A stretch of 64,000 nucleotides of DNA, taken from the NCBI GenBank assembly GCA_009760855.2, contig WPIO01000006.1:558001-622000 (forward strand), given 5' to 3'. This document shows positions 1 through 13,165 of this stretch, one piece after another. The DNA is from Cristatella mucedo. Its lineage: Eukaryota; Bryozoa; Phylactolaemata; Cristatellidae. Both the position numbers and the translations under genes were made by a program. The notes under the pieces were generated by a model. That model did not search any database, was not told the DNA's origin, and worked only from the letters and a program-made list of their open reading frames with translations. Within the stretch, counting starts at the first letter, position 1, and each line of letters opens with the position of its first letter.

Positions 1-49
1 GTTAGGAAGTTGGGAGAGCATGAAATCAGCACAAGTTAGCAGAGCATCA

Positions 50-1330
50 TGCTGTGCCAAAGTGCGCCAGAAAAGATGACATTCGCATTGGACCGAAGCA
101 AGGGCACGACGAAACCTACTAGTGAGTCACAGAATCTCGAAATCCACCGGTGCTTGATGGGCAGCTAGTGCAGATTGTAGAGCAGTGGTGATGTAATGCT
201 GCAGTCGTGACGCTAATGACAGATGAGCTTAGGTGCCTAGTTTTGCAATAACCACAAGTCCGTTAATGCATACACGAGAGGACCTATAAGTAGTGAGTTA
301 AAAATGTCTAGCCACTATATCCTGAGTGCGTGGACCAGCTTTTCTGTTGATTGCATATCCATGCAAGCGCAAATTTGTGCGATGTTACGTGCTGGCTTGG
401 CCATGTGGTTAAGGTGCTCGCCCAGACCAAGGTCTGGCCTAGATTGTGGGAATGATCCCTGTGGCATGTATTCAAATAAATTAAATTTTTTTTAAGTGAA
501 AGTGTGTAGAATTGACTGAGGAGTTGATGAGCTCATCTAGAGACAAGCCATTTTAGAAGAGGGAACCCAGATTACAATCACACACTAGAAGAAATGTACT
601 GCTAGAGTCAATTTCGAGGGGTAGGCTTCTAGTTTCTGGTTAATGCTTGGTTTACCTACAATTATCAAGTAGGTAGTGCCGTTATATATTTCAGAAAGTG
701 TGATTCTATCTAAGTGCGACCGTGTTCATAGTTTTCTGCTAGGAAGCTGAGAGAGTTTCTGATGCTAGAATGCGGGAGGGATCAATGCACAGTACTGCTG
801 CATGTCTTCTAAATAAAAACACTGTATGAAAGCCTAGGCAGTGCTTGGCGAAGACATCAGTAAGAGGGAGAGCCTAAAATGCGAAAACAAATGTACCTAA
901 AACGGATCCTTGAGGCACACATATGTCAAAGGAGCATAGAAACCTCTTTTTTGATCGGCATCAACTCTCCGAAGTCTTCCACTGAGATTAGTCCTAAAAC
1001 ATTGCGATAAATCTCCTGTGATACCTAAAAGACAAGACAAGCACTCCAGAATAATATTTTGTGATCAGTGGTGTACAATGCTTTGCAGAGATACCAAAGA
1101 ACTAGTAGAGAGACTCCAAGTCAGAAACCCGGAGAAGGTCGTTATAAACTTACAACACTGCTGACCCTGCCGAATACTTTTTTCTTGAGTGGAACTTGCC
1201 TGATGGATTTGAAGCTGGGTGTAGGAATTTTTTACAGTCTACCGTTTCTCGTTTCAGCGTCTTTGAGAGGATCAGCAATAGGGAGATTGGGCGGAAGGTG
1301 CTAAAGTTCTTCTTCACTAGTGTCTTCTTC
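50..1330 (-). mobile_element. Old LINE fragment (family C, CR1/L2-like reverse transcriptase)
   Basis: The minus strand carries a decayed reverse-transcriptase region. At about 1250-1320 it reads FRPISLLLILSKTLKR, the conserved RT start. Around 900-1100 are relics of the segment preceding the catalytic motifs, and near 150-220 the C-terminal segment that usually follows RT. Stops and frameshifts are frequent. It is interrupted by a SINE at about 385-486. Confidence 0.45.
385..486 (+). mobile_element. tRNA-derived SINE copy
   Basis: An A-box-like segment (TGGCCATGTGGTTAAGGTGC) is followed by a degraded B-box region and a T-rich end. It aligns with the better copy at 37245-37400. It is inserted in the family C LINE. 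Confidence 0.5.
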
Positions 1331-1334
1331 CTAA

Positions 1335-2640
1335 CGACTGGCCTTTTTAAAGCATGCTGGGACATAGCCTGAAGATAATTACCAATTTAATTTGCTGGCA
1401 TTTCGGGGCAATAGTAAATTAAGGCATCCCAGAAGCAGAGCAGTAGTTACGGGGTCCATTATGGCAAGCAGTATTCTCAGACGTTGTTTTAGAGTCGCAT
1501 TCGTATGAGATGAGCTTCGAGAACAGGGAGGCAGCGACGAGCTTGAAAGTGGACCTGCATGAAGAGCGAGGAATGCACGATGAAGACTCCAGGGAGGGTA
1601 TTACATTTGCGATGATTTCGCTCCATCTTTCAATCTTGTTGTAAAAGAAGCCGCGACGAGCGGAGAGATGCACTACAGAGGTGCTAGCTACGGTGCTGAC
1701 TTGGTCGTGGTCAAGGAATCTTTGCCATCCGTATTTTTGGATTGTACGTACATAATTGCACTATATTCATGCATACCTTGACCTTGGTCTTGACAAACAA
1801 ATCAAGAGTGTCGTCCAGAGCCTTACTGCGTATTATTATTATGGGTTTATTGCACGCGGATCTCGAATTAAGTAGGCACGTCTGAGAGTGGCACGCGGGT
1901 TGGATTGGCACGCTTCAGAGTGGTCGAATGAGAACGAAGAGTGCTTCTTGAATATTAAGGTAAAAGTAATTCACTGCTTTGCTCGAGGGAAATTAAAATT
2001 TTGGGCTGCTGAAGCAAATCACGAAATACCGGAGACCCGCTCTTTGCCTCATCTCTTACATCGACTGAGCTGTCGGAAACTAACCAATACAAAAATTCTG
2101 GGTAGAGACTGAAACGATAATTAGCCTACACGAGAGCACTGAGGAAAAGGATCCCATACATTCTGCCAGTGTACAGAGTTGCGGAGATTCTTTTCAGTTT
2201 ACTATTGACTTCTATAGGTGCAACTTGATAAGCCGAGGCTTGAATGACACCACTTTAAGAAATCTGTGTCTAATTACGATCCATCCAACTTCCTAGACTT
2301 CCTTCGTGTCAGCACACGGTAGCTTAAAAAGGCCAGAGCTTCCTTTTTAACTCGCCGGTTTAAGTTCTGTCACTCAGATCCAAAATATATTCATGAGACG
2401 AAGAAAAAAATTTGCTTGCCAATCCTGAGAGGTCTCACTCTCAGTTTTTAACAGCTCGGCCAACAGTTGTTCAGCCTTGATCGCAGCAAATATTGCGCAC
2501 ACTCGTGCCTTTATAAGGCCCTCTCTTACTACAGAAATTGTTGAGTCAACGCCTGTGATATTTCTTAAGAGATTTTTGTGAAGTTTCTGCATGTGATGTG
2601 GCTAACTTAATGAATTATTGTATGAAGAGTTCATGTCAAG
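1335..2640. other. No gene recognised
   Basis: Only short, unconvincing ORFs are present on both strands. A GC-richer patch at 1480-1680 has no recognisable domain. Confidence 0.5.
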
Positions 2641-4140
2641 AAGACCATATATCATCCGTTCTGTGGCCTTCATCGGCAGACTAACTTGGCCCAACAATAA
2701 CTGAAATTTCTAATGCTTCTCTCTAAAGCGGGTTTTTACTAAAGTTCTTCAAATCAGCCATCATTAGACCGATATTTAAAAAGCCAGGATAAGATTCAGA
2801 GGTCCTAGAAAAATATCGCTCGGTTTTCCTTCTTCCTATATTAATTAAGATTCTTAGAAAGATTGTCGATAAACGGCTTTTATCACACATTAAAAAGAGT
2901 AAGTAGCCAACAATATTCAGTTGTGTTTCGAGGGACAAACTCCTCTGAAACAGCTTTCCTTCACGTGACCAATGGCATTCAATGTAGCAACGATGACTCA
3001 ACTGCTATTGCTTTCGACATTATTTATTACGATATCGTATTTGAACTGCAAAGAACAATGGTCGGTCTGGCAGAAGAGGCAATGGCGTGGTTCAAATTTT
3101 ACTATTCCGATCGTGTTCAGTTAATGTCCGTGTGGCTGTCAGGTCTCATCCACCAGATCAGTCAACCATGGAGTCGGACCAAGGTCCACCCTCGATCCTT
3201 CGCTGTTCGCCATATATGCTTAAACTTCAAAAAATTCATTTGAACCCAAGGAATCAGCTACTTTAAACTTTATGATGAAGACAATCAGCTGTATTTTTAG
3301 TTTAATTCCTCTGGAATAAAAGCTTCAGCAACGAATAAACAGAATGCTTATCCTGCAGACTTTCAATTATAGATGTCTTCCGTAAAATGACAATTTCCTG
3401 AAACTTAATGACGGTAAAACGGAACTGCTATTCATAGGAAATTGCAGGCAGCGTGTGGCTGGACTAGAAGCCTCTGCTCTTCTAATGAATGTCTGCTCTC
3501 GTAAGACTATCACCATGTGCTCTGAATTTAGGTGTCATTTTTTATAACCACCTAAATTTAGAAAGTTTCATTAAAAAATGCCTCCACAGCTAGCCAACAC
3601 GCCCGATCCCTATATAAGATTATGGACTATCTAAAGGGAGGCTTGAAACAAGTTTGAGTAGCTTCTTGGTTCTGTCGAGGCTAGATAATTACAGATTGAT
3701 TTTGGCTGGGCTACCAACAAAAAGCAGCTAGGCTACTACAGCTGGTTGTAAATATGGCTGCCAGGTTAGTTAACAAATCCTAGATGTTTGGTCATGCATC
3801 TCCTTTGCGGAAGGAGCTTTGATGGCATCCGGTTGATTAACAGATACAGAGTAATGCTCTTACGCTGACCCACATGGCCCTCCACGACTTGGATCCTTCA
3901 TACCTAGCTGAGCTGCTGTACAGGCTTCAGCCTCCTGTTGCCGTCAGGTTCTCTGCGGACAATACATTAGTGGTACCATTGCTACGCTTAAAGGCCGTTA
4001 GTAACTGATGCTTTTGCTTGAAAGGTCCTAGAATTTTGAACTCACTTCCATATCCCTGACTCTGACAGTGTGGCTTTCATTTACTAGTCCGGACGTCACA
4101 GTTGTTGCGCTTGCACAAAAATTGACAATTACAAAGAAAT
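2640..4140 (+). pseudogene. Degraded LINE family B reverse transcriptase
   Basis: This old plus-strand copy can be followed by pieces matching family B. An RT start lies at about 2780-2870, then the QxSxVFRGTNSSETAFL region, a transformed AAFD region near 3015, and GLAEEAMAWFKFYYSDRVQ (3063-3120). Next come the LNDGKTELLFIG region near 3405-3440, and the tail with RHMALHDLDPSYLAELL-like codons around 3870-3920. Many stops and frameshifts make it non-functional. Confidence 0.6.
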
Positions 4141-5204
4141 AACAAGCTTTATCTCGGTAATTTGATGCCTGAGGACTCGTTTCAAGACAGTGAATAAGCA
4201 ACGCGTAGTGACAGTTTGTGTATCGAGCTTAAAAATTAAGTATATGTCGTGCTTTGGCCACAGTGGTAAAGCAAGCAGCTCAAGATATTCAGATAAAATG
4301 GTTATTAATACCTATCGCAACTAATAGGCATTGCAGCATGCTTACATAACATTGGAATAGGAAAATAGGCATAGCTTCATCAAGTTTAGCATTATTCCGC
4401 TTACTTTTGGGCCCCCACTTTAAACTTCGGTTTTAGAGCGGCCAAGGAGAAACTTTAAATCGCGGCCCTAGTTGGAGGACTCAACAAGTATGCGGTATTT
4501 AGAACATGCTAGTTCGAGCCAGTTCAACACAATGCTGTTGTTGTTGCATTCAGTCCCGCGGTCAACGTTTTTAGATAGCGATTTATTTTTGAAACAGCGA
4601 TTAAGCTTACTATTAAAAGTAACCGCTCTGGCTGTAATATTCCGAGACAATTTAATGGCTTCTGCTTCTTAACTTAAGTAGTCGCAGTAATTGCAACATA
4701 GCACTTTTGATTCGGAAGTCTTGAACAGACTATATGGAGGTACAGCAAGATTTTAGTGGTCCTGAATAGACCAGGGTACTCGTCCAACATGCATTTTTTT
4801 TAAACGGAGGCCTCTAAGTACTACAGCCTTTGCAGAAGCTTTAGAGACACTTTACAGAGGGTTTACAGTAGAGCGTCATTTGTAGCAGCCCTGTCTGTGG
4901 CTGGCGCTTTCTAGTTCTCACCTCAAATGCTCTTAGAAATGCCAGCGAGTATCTCGTTGGCGTCAGCGAAATGTTAGTCACCTATATAAGTCACCTAATT
5001 TTGCCAAGTTGGGTCATCTCTCCAGAATAATTGGGCCTAAGGTGTTTCTTCATTCTGCCATCTGCGGCGGCTATATTCTACCCTTACACACTTACCACAC
5101 CACCATGTGCGTTCTTAATTAAAGCTAATGGGCACCTACAGCTGTAAACTTACCTACTGATAGTGCCACGTTTCAAGGCTTTATGATTCCCATTCGATAC
5201 TTGG
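4141..5204. other. AT-rich spacer, nothing recognised
   Basis: The stretch holds no repeat family or exon that I can identify. Short opposed ORFs at 4468-4672 are mutual antisense shadows. Confidence 0.5.
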
Positions 5205-5335
5205 CCTGTATTGATAGTTAGATTAAGCTTAATCTAGATCGATCGTGCTTACTTTGCAGCAAATTTAAATTACCTAGATAGAGATTGGGCTCTCAGAGGG
5301 CACTATATCTAATACATTATTATTAACGACATCTA
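5205..5335 (+). mobile_element. LINE family A 3' tail
   Basis: It carries the signature tail: a TTTGCAGCAAAT segment, the hairpin around CTAGATAGAGATTGGGCTCTCAGAGGGC and a short ATT repeat. No coding part remains. Confidence 0.6.
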
Positions 5336-5682
5336 ATCACCTGATGCCGACTGTGGCACATCCTTTCCAGCCGTCCTGAGCAGCGACTTCCATACTAATC
5401 ACCGCCTCAAATGCCCTTCTAACCCAGCCAGGCTTATCACTGTCTCCTTGTCGCGTTAGATGAAGTCTGCTAGCTATCGAATGCGTTTCGAAAACCGTCT
5501 AGGCTTTCAGTGAGCTATAGAAAACTCTCCTGCGTAGTACCCACTCGGTCTCTGGGGCTTCGTGGAGTTACGAACCATTGATACATTGATGCATGCAATG
5601 GTAATTAACGCCTTTTGAAGCTTTCGAGCTGAATGGTGTGCAGGAGCATGCAGCAACCGAAAAAAGTCATGGAAATATAATA

Positions 5683-5826
5683 AATAGAATAGAATAATTT
5701 TTGTATAGCAGCATAAGAGAACTTAGTCTCTATTCAGGTGCTTTACATATGCCACGAGACTCGAGCCCGCGACCGGCCAGATCTTGGTCAGGGCGATTAA
5801 CTTAACTACTGGGCCAAACCAGTGCG
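5683..5826 (-). mobile_element. tRNA-derived SINE
   Basis: Read on the minus strand: an A-box region (TGGTTTGGCCCAGTAGTTAA), a B-box (GGGCTCGAGTC-like) and a 3' tail with the hairpin segment CCTGAATAGAGACTAAGTTC. It is among the more complete copies in the window. Confidence 0.65.
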
Positions 5827-8340
5827 GCAATAGCTTGAGGACGCAACCCTGGCGGCAAGGGCGTATGCAGGTACGATCATGGGCACGAAAGAACACACAA
5901 CGTGACGGTGGGCTCCGAAGCACATGCCAACAAGACGGAAGGGCCGATGCAAATGGCAACCGGAATTTGGGCAAATGAAACGAGCTTTTAAAACCCATAG
6001 GAAAAGCACCGTGGAAAAAAATGAACAAAACTGCCGACTGTGCGATCTTATCTCTTTCGGAATCCGAGTCTGACTTCGAAGTTCATAAAACCTGAAGGAG
6101 CTAATAATGTGATTCGTGCTTGTTGAGATGTAGGCAAACATGATATCTTCTGCATGTGACTTGCTTGCACTTAGGCAGATTAAAAAGTAAAGGTATGTGA
6201 ACGACGGCTTATTAACGGTTTCATTTATATTGCAACATCAGAGACTTGGCATTATCAACAGAATGCAATCATGGATTGCCTATTGCAAGAACGAGCTTTC
6301 AACCCGGATAGTGAAATGCTCGCTGGACTAAGAAGGCCCTAAGGAAGTAAAATTCAAATTGGTTGGGCATGGGTGGCAGGAGTAGCTGCCACTTGGGTCT
6401 GATTAATCAGGTAAACCCTCGCGTCAAAAATAACAGGGCTTTAGCACGTCCAAACTAACGGGACTTTAGCACCTCAAAACTAACGGGGCTTTAGAGCCAC
6501 CTGAGAATTCTCACGCCACACCAAAGATGATATGCTTGTGATTTCCGTCTTTCGCTAATATAGCAAAGTCTGAGAGCATTTAAAAAACCGTACGTAATAC
6601 AACCAATTACCAGAGTTTGTAGGAAATTCTCAGAGTATCGGCTTTTTTGGCTGGGAGAGGGCCAAGTGAACTTGAATGTCCATAAACATAATATCTACAA
6701 AACTTAGACGAATAAATAAAAGATGTTTGCATTGCGTCAGCAGTTTTGCCATTCATTTCATTAGATGAATTTTGACTGGTCAAATAATGCACATCTAGAG
6801 TCACATTCATCGATAAGGAGTTACTCGCGGATCGAAAGCAAGATTGGAATCAGAAATAAGATGCTACCAAAGTGGTCACTGGGTGTATGAATAGTTCCAG
6901 AAGTGGGCCATATTACTGTAGAGGGAATTTGCTAGAAGTAGACTATTTAAAGCCTCATTATGAAATGAAGATAATAAAAAGGCTTGATCAAAATTAGAGG
7001 CTTGTAGCAGCTCAACTATGCAAGCTCGTATGCAATTGCATAGGGAACACCCAGAGTAATCGTGCAGGCATTGCCGATTACAGATCATTTAAGGTAGTTA
7101 AGAGCTCATCCAAGATGGAAATGCATAAAGCTTACCTGCAGCTGAACATGTGATCGGAAAGAAGACTGAAATAGCGTATGCATAAACTAATCTTGCTTTG
7201 AACGTCGAGCACAGCCCCAAGCGGGCTTGCATATCGCCGAAGCATTACATAAACATGCAGCTAGTAGAGTAATAATTAAGAGCGCAGCGTCTTCGTCGCG
7301 TCATGGCATAACCATAAGTCTTGAAGCGAAGTGAAGCCCCGATATTCGCACAGGAAAGGAAACGCCAGATTTTAACGAACATTTTCACACTTGGTAGTAT
7401 GATAACTCATAATGGCTGGATTTTCAAGACGCTAGCAGCGAAGTTTACAGTCGTACTAACATCACTATAGCAAACACGAGCCAAACTCATTTTCATAAAC
7501 TGGGCGATCTGATCTGCTAAAGCGAAGCTCAGATATGCAGCTACACAGTTAGTAATCGTAGGTGACCCGACGTTGCACTATTCACGACAACCAACACTCG
7601 GCAAATTTGTATTGAGTCTTTTGATAGAGTTACTAAATGTCAGATTCATGTAGAATTCCTCAGCTGAGTTTTCACCTCTTGAATTTGAGGAAAAATCTGG
7701 CGTGACTAGTGCTGTTAAATCATGCGTAGTAAGGAAGTAACAAGTAGGTGAGAAGAGATTGCTAGACTTGAGTGCATCACCGAAAGTAAAAGGAAGGGTA
7801 TAGTCAAAGCACTCTCTGCAGCTTCATGACCTCAGAGGAAAATTATCTGTCATTCCTAGAATTTGTAAATCCTTGAAGAAACCCATCGTGACAATCAACA
7901 ACGTCTTCGAGGAGAATTGAAATCTGAATCGATCTCTCCGAAGCTCAGATGTACTAAATCAACGGGTGGTTTTGCAAAGAATATTGTGCACATATCTTTC
8001 CGATTCCGGCCAGCTATCGGACCATGATCCTTGAGCTGGGTTAGCAGCGCTAGTAGGGCGAGACATCTTACAATAGAAAACGTCTGTGTACGCGATCTAC
8101 TTCGGTAGGCTATCTTTCACACATTGCTGGTGCATCTACCCGATCTACACGATATGCTGTGCTCTGCTATTTTCTCATTTGGCTTATATTAGTGTGCTCG
8201 TGATCATAATATGGGCCACAATCGGCAATGGCGGGCTCGCTCGCGCTCTCAAGTTCCCACTCGCAGTACAGTCATAGGACCTTATTGACTGACTAACTAC
8301 TACTGCGAAAAGTAATGTGAACAATGACTGATTTTGCCCA
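5827..8340. other. Intergenic stretch with no gene recognised
   Basis: Apart from a 25-bp minisatellite at 6424-6498, I see only short chance ORFs and no known repeat. Confidence 0.5.
6424..6498. repeat. Three-copy 25-bp minisatellite
   Basis: The unit is close to TCAAAACTAACGGGGCTTTA plus five bases. The three copies differ at a few positions and abut exactly. Confidence 0.75.
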
Positions 8341-8344
8341 GGGA

Positions 8345-8435
8345 CAAGGTGCCTGCCTTTGACTACCGAGGTCGTGGGCTCGAGCCCTGCTGCCTATTTG
8401 AAAAACCTAGCTAGATAATACATTTTCTTAGGGAG
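8345..8435 (+). mobile_element. SINE fragment with B-box
   Basis: The segment GGTCGTGGGCTCGAGCCC is a tRNA-type B-box, followed by a diverged tail. A partial A-box of the same type (GGGCCCAGTGATTAAGGTG) stands alone at about 8713-8731. Confidence 0.45.
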
Positions 8436-9123
8436 TTGTACAAGCGAATTAAATTGTATTTAAAAATAAATAAAGAAATACATATATGGATTTTGGTAAA
8501 TTGTACAGCGACTACGCTCTCTCGTCGCCGACCTCAGCAGGTGTACAGGTTACAGCAAGGCACCAAATTCACAATTATAAATTTGAAGATTTATTCCTGC
8601 AGCGTATCTGGATACGGCTTTAGCACGCAAAGGTAAATTTGAAACTGAGGCCTTAAAGCTCGAGTAATTCTAGTTGGCATGACGAATATTGAACTTTGCA
8701 TTCTAGCTAAGAGGGCCCAGTGATTAAGGTGTATTACGCGAGGTCAAGGTGAAAGAATTTCATGACTGCTCGAGGGCTCGAGCTCGGAGACACACAAGAA
8801 ATGCGTGCATTCATATTAAGTTCTCTTATGGTGCTATAGAAATGAATTATAATTTCAGAGCTCAAACAAGATTGATAGAAATGAAGGCCTTACAAAATAA
8901 GCAGCGAGTGATCAATTTTAAAGCATTAGAAGAGTTTGAGGATTGTGACAGAAGCTGTTAGACCATTGCACTGTTTTGTTGGCATAGCTACGTCAGGTAG
9001 CGGCTCAACTCAGGCACTGTTACAGACATGAATGACACTGAAACCGAGACAAACGGTAACAATGCAGCGCTCGAAGTTCCACAATCAGCTCACTAAACAA
9101 GCCAAAAGGCAAAGCATAGTCAG

Positions 9124-9325
9124 CATAATAATAATAATAATAATAATTCACTTGATAAAGCACCCTCAGAGAACTTAATCTCTCTCTAGGCGCTTTACAT
9201 TTGCTGTAAAGTGAAATGCAATTGAATGGTAAGTAAAATCATGCTTGAAAAACAAACGAAATTAATAATATGGTTAGGGGTGACATGCACAGGGTCAGCA
9301 TGCAATGCATGTTACTACTGGTATG
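9124..9325 (-). mobile_element. LINE family A 3' UTR and tail
   Basis: On the plus strand it begins with AAT repeats, then GCGCTTTACATTTGCTGTAA and the TGACATGCACAGGGTCAGCA segment of the family A 3' UTR. It is 5'-truncated before any coding sequence. Confidence 0.75.
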
Positions 9326-10499
9326 GCATCCGACATCCGGCAGAGTCCTTGCTGGCTAGAGCTTTAGAGTGGTAATATTTTCTCAATGAAAATACAATTT
9401 TTTTTAAATTCTAGTAATTAGGGACGTCCACCTACACGCGCTAAGTGGTGGCTTGCCGAAGAGGGCGAGGTTGACTTAACTCGAAGAGAGTTTGGAGCTC
9501 TGTCCGTAATCACATCGCTGAGTGCTTCGAGAAAAGCTCGGCCGCATGCCGAAAGCATCGAGGCAGCTTTCGTTTGCTCGGTAGTAGGGCCCCAAGAACA
9601 TGCGCAGCGAAGTGCAGCATTTCTCAGCCCTTGCATCAGAATGTCGCTCTCGATGTCTCCAAGCAATCTTAGTGATTTCGTGGTCTCAGGCCCTCTGGAG
9701 GGCGTTCTCGTCATTGTCAAACAGGATGGTCGGTGGCGTCTACCGCGATGCCTGCTGTCCCTTCATCCGTATTGAAAATCGGCTGCCCATTTCGATTGAC
9801 GCCAGCTAGAGATGCATCGATCCACTACAGCCCCAACTAAACGGTTCAGGAGATGGTCATGCCTGGCCCTGAACATCTGCATCGTCGGACTTAAGTGGCA
9901 GAGACCACGAGGTCGAGTTCCCCCTCGGTTGCTCTGGGTAGCGGCAGCATGCAGCTGACTGTGTTTAATCAAAAGGGAAGACCCATGCATCCACTGGCGA
10001 AAGTTCTAACGCGGACGAAGCTGCAGGCCTTGAATGCTGTGCTCAAGCAGGTGCTGAAGAGGTTGCAAAGTGGGAGTCAAAGTATTCAGTTTGAATGCGC
10101 CGCGAAATCTTCCCGTGATCGTTTGGGGAGGCCAGGTCCTCTCTAACTATCAACCTTGACTGGTACACAATTAAAGGTGGGGGTCATCTAAGAGAAGGTT
10201 GAGTACACGTTTTCACTGTCCTGTTTGGCGACAGTCCTCATTGCCAACAATGGCAAACAGATGACACAGCGGGTATCCGCCGACAGGCACAAGGCACCCT
10301 ACCCCATCAGGATGGCTTGAGCACCCAACGGCCGATTACCAAGGAAAAGTATTCGCAGCTCGTCAGTCACTGGCAAAGGATGATGCCGATTTATCGTGCA
10401 GCTCGGTTGAGTCCGAAGTAAGCCACAGCCAAAGCAGCAGGGTCCGAAGAACACAGCACCCTGCAGGCTTCGGCCTCATTTCACTATACATGCATAGTT

Positions 10500-10577
10500 A
10501 TAATAATAATAATAATAATAATAATGCACTCGATAAAGCGCCCTCACAGAACTCAATCTCTTTATAGGCGCTTAAGA
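10500..10577 (-). mobile_element. LINE family A tail nested in family D
   Basis: AAT repeats are followed by GCACTCGATAAAGCGCCCTC and the hairpin segment. It is a very short 5'-truncated insertion. Confidence 0.7.
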
Positions 10578-10814
10578 GTTACCGAGCTCCAATGTGCATA
10601 GTCCCCCAAAGCTGAGCGAATCCTAAGCGATCCTGAAGCAGCACACGAGGATTGAAGATGGCAGCCCGAGTACCAGCTTTGATAAAGTGACCAGAAACAG
10701 ATTTTGTTCTCCCAAGGGGCTTTAAAAAGGCTTTAATATTATTATACTTTGTTTGATCATCACTGCCATCCGCTAAAGCTCAAGAAGTTTGATTGTTACC
10801 ATTGAAGCCATGCA

Positions 10815-10915
10815 AGAGTAATAATAGTAATACATTTGATATAGCGCCTTCAGAGAACTTAATCCCTTTCTAGGCACTTTATATTTGCTGCAAAGGAAGC
10901 ACGATAGAAATTGAG
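10815..10915 (-). mobile_element. Second LINE family A tail nested in family D
   Basis: It has the same tail architecture as the neighbour at 10500, with AAT/AGT repeats, the hairpin and the TTTGCTGCAAAGGAAGCACG segment. Confidence 0.65.
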
Positions 10916-12699
10916 CAGTCCAACATGGGCTGGAAGAACGTCCCTTGGGTCCAGCTTCAGCCAGGGGGGGGGGCGAGGAGGGAGGAATGCACAGCGCCTC
11001 AATGTTCAACGTTAGATAATGGCACATATCGATATCGGCCTTAGGTTGGGAGAAGCCCAGTCGTCTGCCCATATAGATCAGCAAGTCGGCATCCACCAGT
11101 TGCTGCACGTTGCTGCCATGTAGCCACGGCACAGCCTGTGGTCGGTTCTTGCTGAGCTAATTCTACGAGAAGCACTTCTCAGGGTGGAGGCTTCGGTTCA
11201 AGGTGGAACCCGTCTGCTCTGCTGCTGAGACGATCTGCTCTAGTCAATCGCCTCTCGAGAAGAGGAATAGTTTCAAGGCCGGGGTCTTAGTCGAGTATCT
11301 GGATGATGCCCCGAGGCATATTATGGGCCAAGACTGAACAGAAAAGAAAACGGCAGCGGCAGGAAGCGAAATCGGCTGGTGAACGCTCGCCTAGTCATCG
11401 GGTGCTGAATATACAAGGAGTTGGCCAAAGTTACCGAACCCGACACTTTGTGGCCTGTTGCCAAAAGCACTCTGAAGGTCTAGGCATGCCACAGACAAGG
11501 AGCGATTGTCCGATTGGTTGGCTCTCCTCTCATGTGTGCTTCCGTTCGTAATAAGTGCTCGTAGGCCGGGTTTGACGAATTACCTCAATCCACCCCAATC
11601 CACTCTAATTAGGCTAGCAACGACCAGACGTAAGCGTTGCCGAGCTCAAATTGTGCACTGATATTGTAGCCCACGTTCGAATTGATCTGTCCACCAAATT
11701 TTATGTCGCTGCTCTCGTGCACGCACATTTACTCAAATGAGCTTTGACGCCGGACGCTTGAGGCCACTCTTCACGTCAGGCAAGAAGCTCTTCTGCAGGA
11801 CAGGGTGCATTACGTCCGAAAGTGGCCAATAAGCCTCGAGGCTAGTGCACTAGAGAATACTGCCAATCGTCGGCGGCGAATCGGGCACCGGGAAAGATAC
11901 CCGGAAGCTGGCGAGGCTTGGGGCCCTGAATCGAGTAGAATATTCGAGTAAACCTTCCATGATTGTGGCACGTCGCCGAGGTCGAGTCATGCTCTGAGCA
12001 CGGCCTGTCAGATCGAGCGAACATCGGAGGTGCTTGTATTCCGTTCATAGAGTAGGGAAGCCTAGGCGTGACATTGAGTAGGTGCTGAGCTCCCGATGCA
12101 AATGCAGTGAGAGCTCCTCCCTAAAATTAAGCAACGGACGACCGTCCGACTTATAGGTTGCAGAGCACGTGCGATCAATAACATGCCGCCTCTGCACAGC
12201 TGACAATGGTTAGCCCAGCGGCAAGCTACGACTCACCGACCGGCAGGCCGCAGCCCGATGCGAGTGCTGCAAATTTGCTGCAGCGTCTCTTGCAATCGTG
12301 CCCTCAGGCTGAACGTGAAGCACTCGTAGCTGTGCTAGTACTTTCCGACGGAAAGTACCTGTGGCGGGATAAACCTTGGAGCTCCAATAATGAACCCGAG
12401 TGGCTGCATCGACGCGGGCAGGTACTCGGAGAGCCGCTGAGCGGAGCACCAAGGAAGGTAGCTCATACGAAGTGAAGTAATGGCTAGCTTGCATAGCGGC
12501 GGCTTCATTTAGACAGCGGCTTAGGAGCCACGATGGCCATCGCTAGCACATAAAGACTGCATTACAAGATCGGTCTTGCATAGATTGCAGGACTCGAACC
12601 GAAACAAGCCCACGCCCGTTTCGGAGACAGCCACGGAGGGTCATGATGACCAACCCCCAAGTACAGCATACTAAAACTGCCACGAGACATACAGAAGTC

Positions 12700-13165
12700 A
12701 ACTAAGGATCCCACGTCTAAATTGGTAAATACATTCGTGACATCCCGTCTTGACTTTTGTAACTCACTTCTTGCTGGCTTACCGGCATGTGCAATCAGGT
12801 GGTTACAGCTGGTGCAAAACTCTGCAGCTAGGCTTGTCTGTCGCGAGCTTCGCAGTTGCCACAGCACATCACTTCTCGCCGACTTGCACTGGTTACCAGT
12901 CAAGCAACGGATCGACTTCAAGGTTTTGTCGCTCACTTTTAGGTCACTTCATTCTTTGGCTCCAGCCTCTCTCTCAGATCCGCTCCCCCACCAGGCCAAG
13001 CATCGTACCACCCGCTTTTCGGAATCCAACAGTTTACCAATGCCTTATAAAAACCTCAAATCATTTGGAGACCGTGCATTTAGTTCGTATGCTCCCACAG
13101 CCTGGAACTCTCTCCGACTTGGGCCAGAACATCCCCTGACTTGACCACATTTAAAGAGAGCTTAA
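12700..13165 (+). pseudogene. LINE family A, C-terminal reverse-transcriptase fragment
   Basis: The plus frames read [54 protein letters not shown] and [13 protein letters not shown], the conserved segment downstream of the RT catalytic core. A frameshift separates the two halves near 13120. The copy stops at the ACCACATTTAAA region and lacks the usual 3' tail. Confidence 0.8.

Larger units (their letters stand above)
9420..12050 (-). pseudogene. GC-rich LINE of R2/NeSL-like type (family D), heavily decayed
   Basis: Several minus-strand frames together give a broken reverse transcriptase and its C-terminal region. At about 11850-11990 one frame reads LDLGDVPQSWKV, matching the family D copy at 58.3 kb (LHLGDAPSSWKM), and continues to SSALASRLIGHF. 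At about 9780-9990 is a HDHLLNRLVGAVVDR segment, and at 9420-9720 frames hold NENALQRA and FLGPYYRANESCLDAFGM. These fit the C-terminal nuclease-like region of R2/NeSL LINEs, though loosely. GC content and CpG are above the local average. Two family A tails are inserted (10500-10577 and 10815-10915). No frame is intact. Confidence 0.45.

Noticed and set aside
12206-12494. Opposed ORFs of 89 and 94 codons as genes
   Set aside because: No domain, no splice signals. They probably belong to the eroded GC-rich region next to family D.
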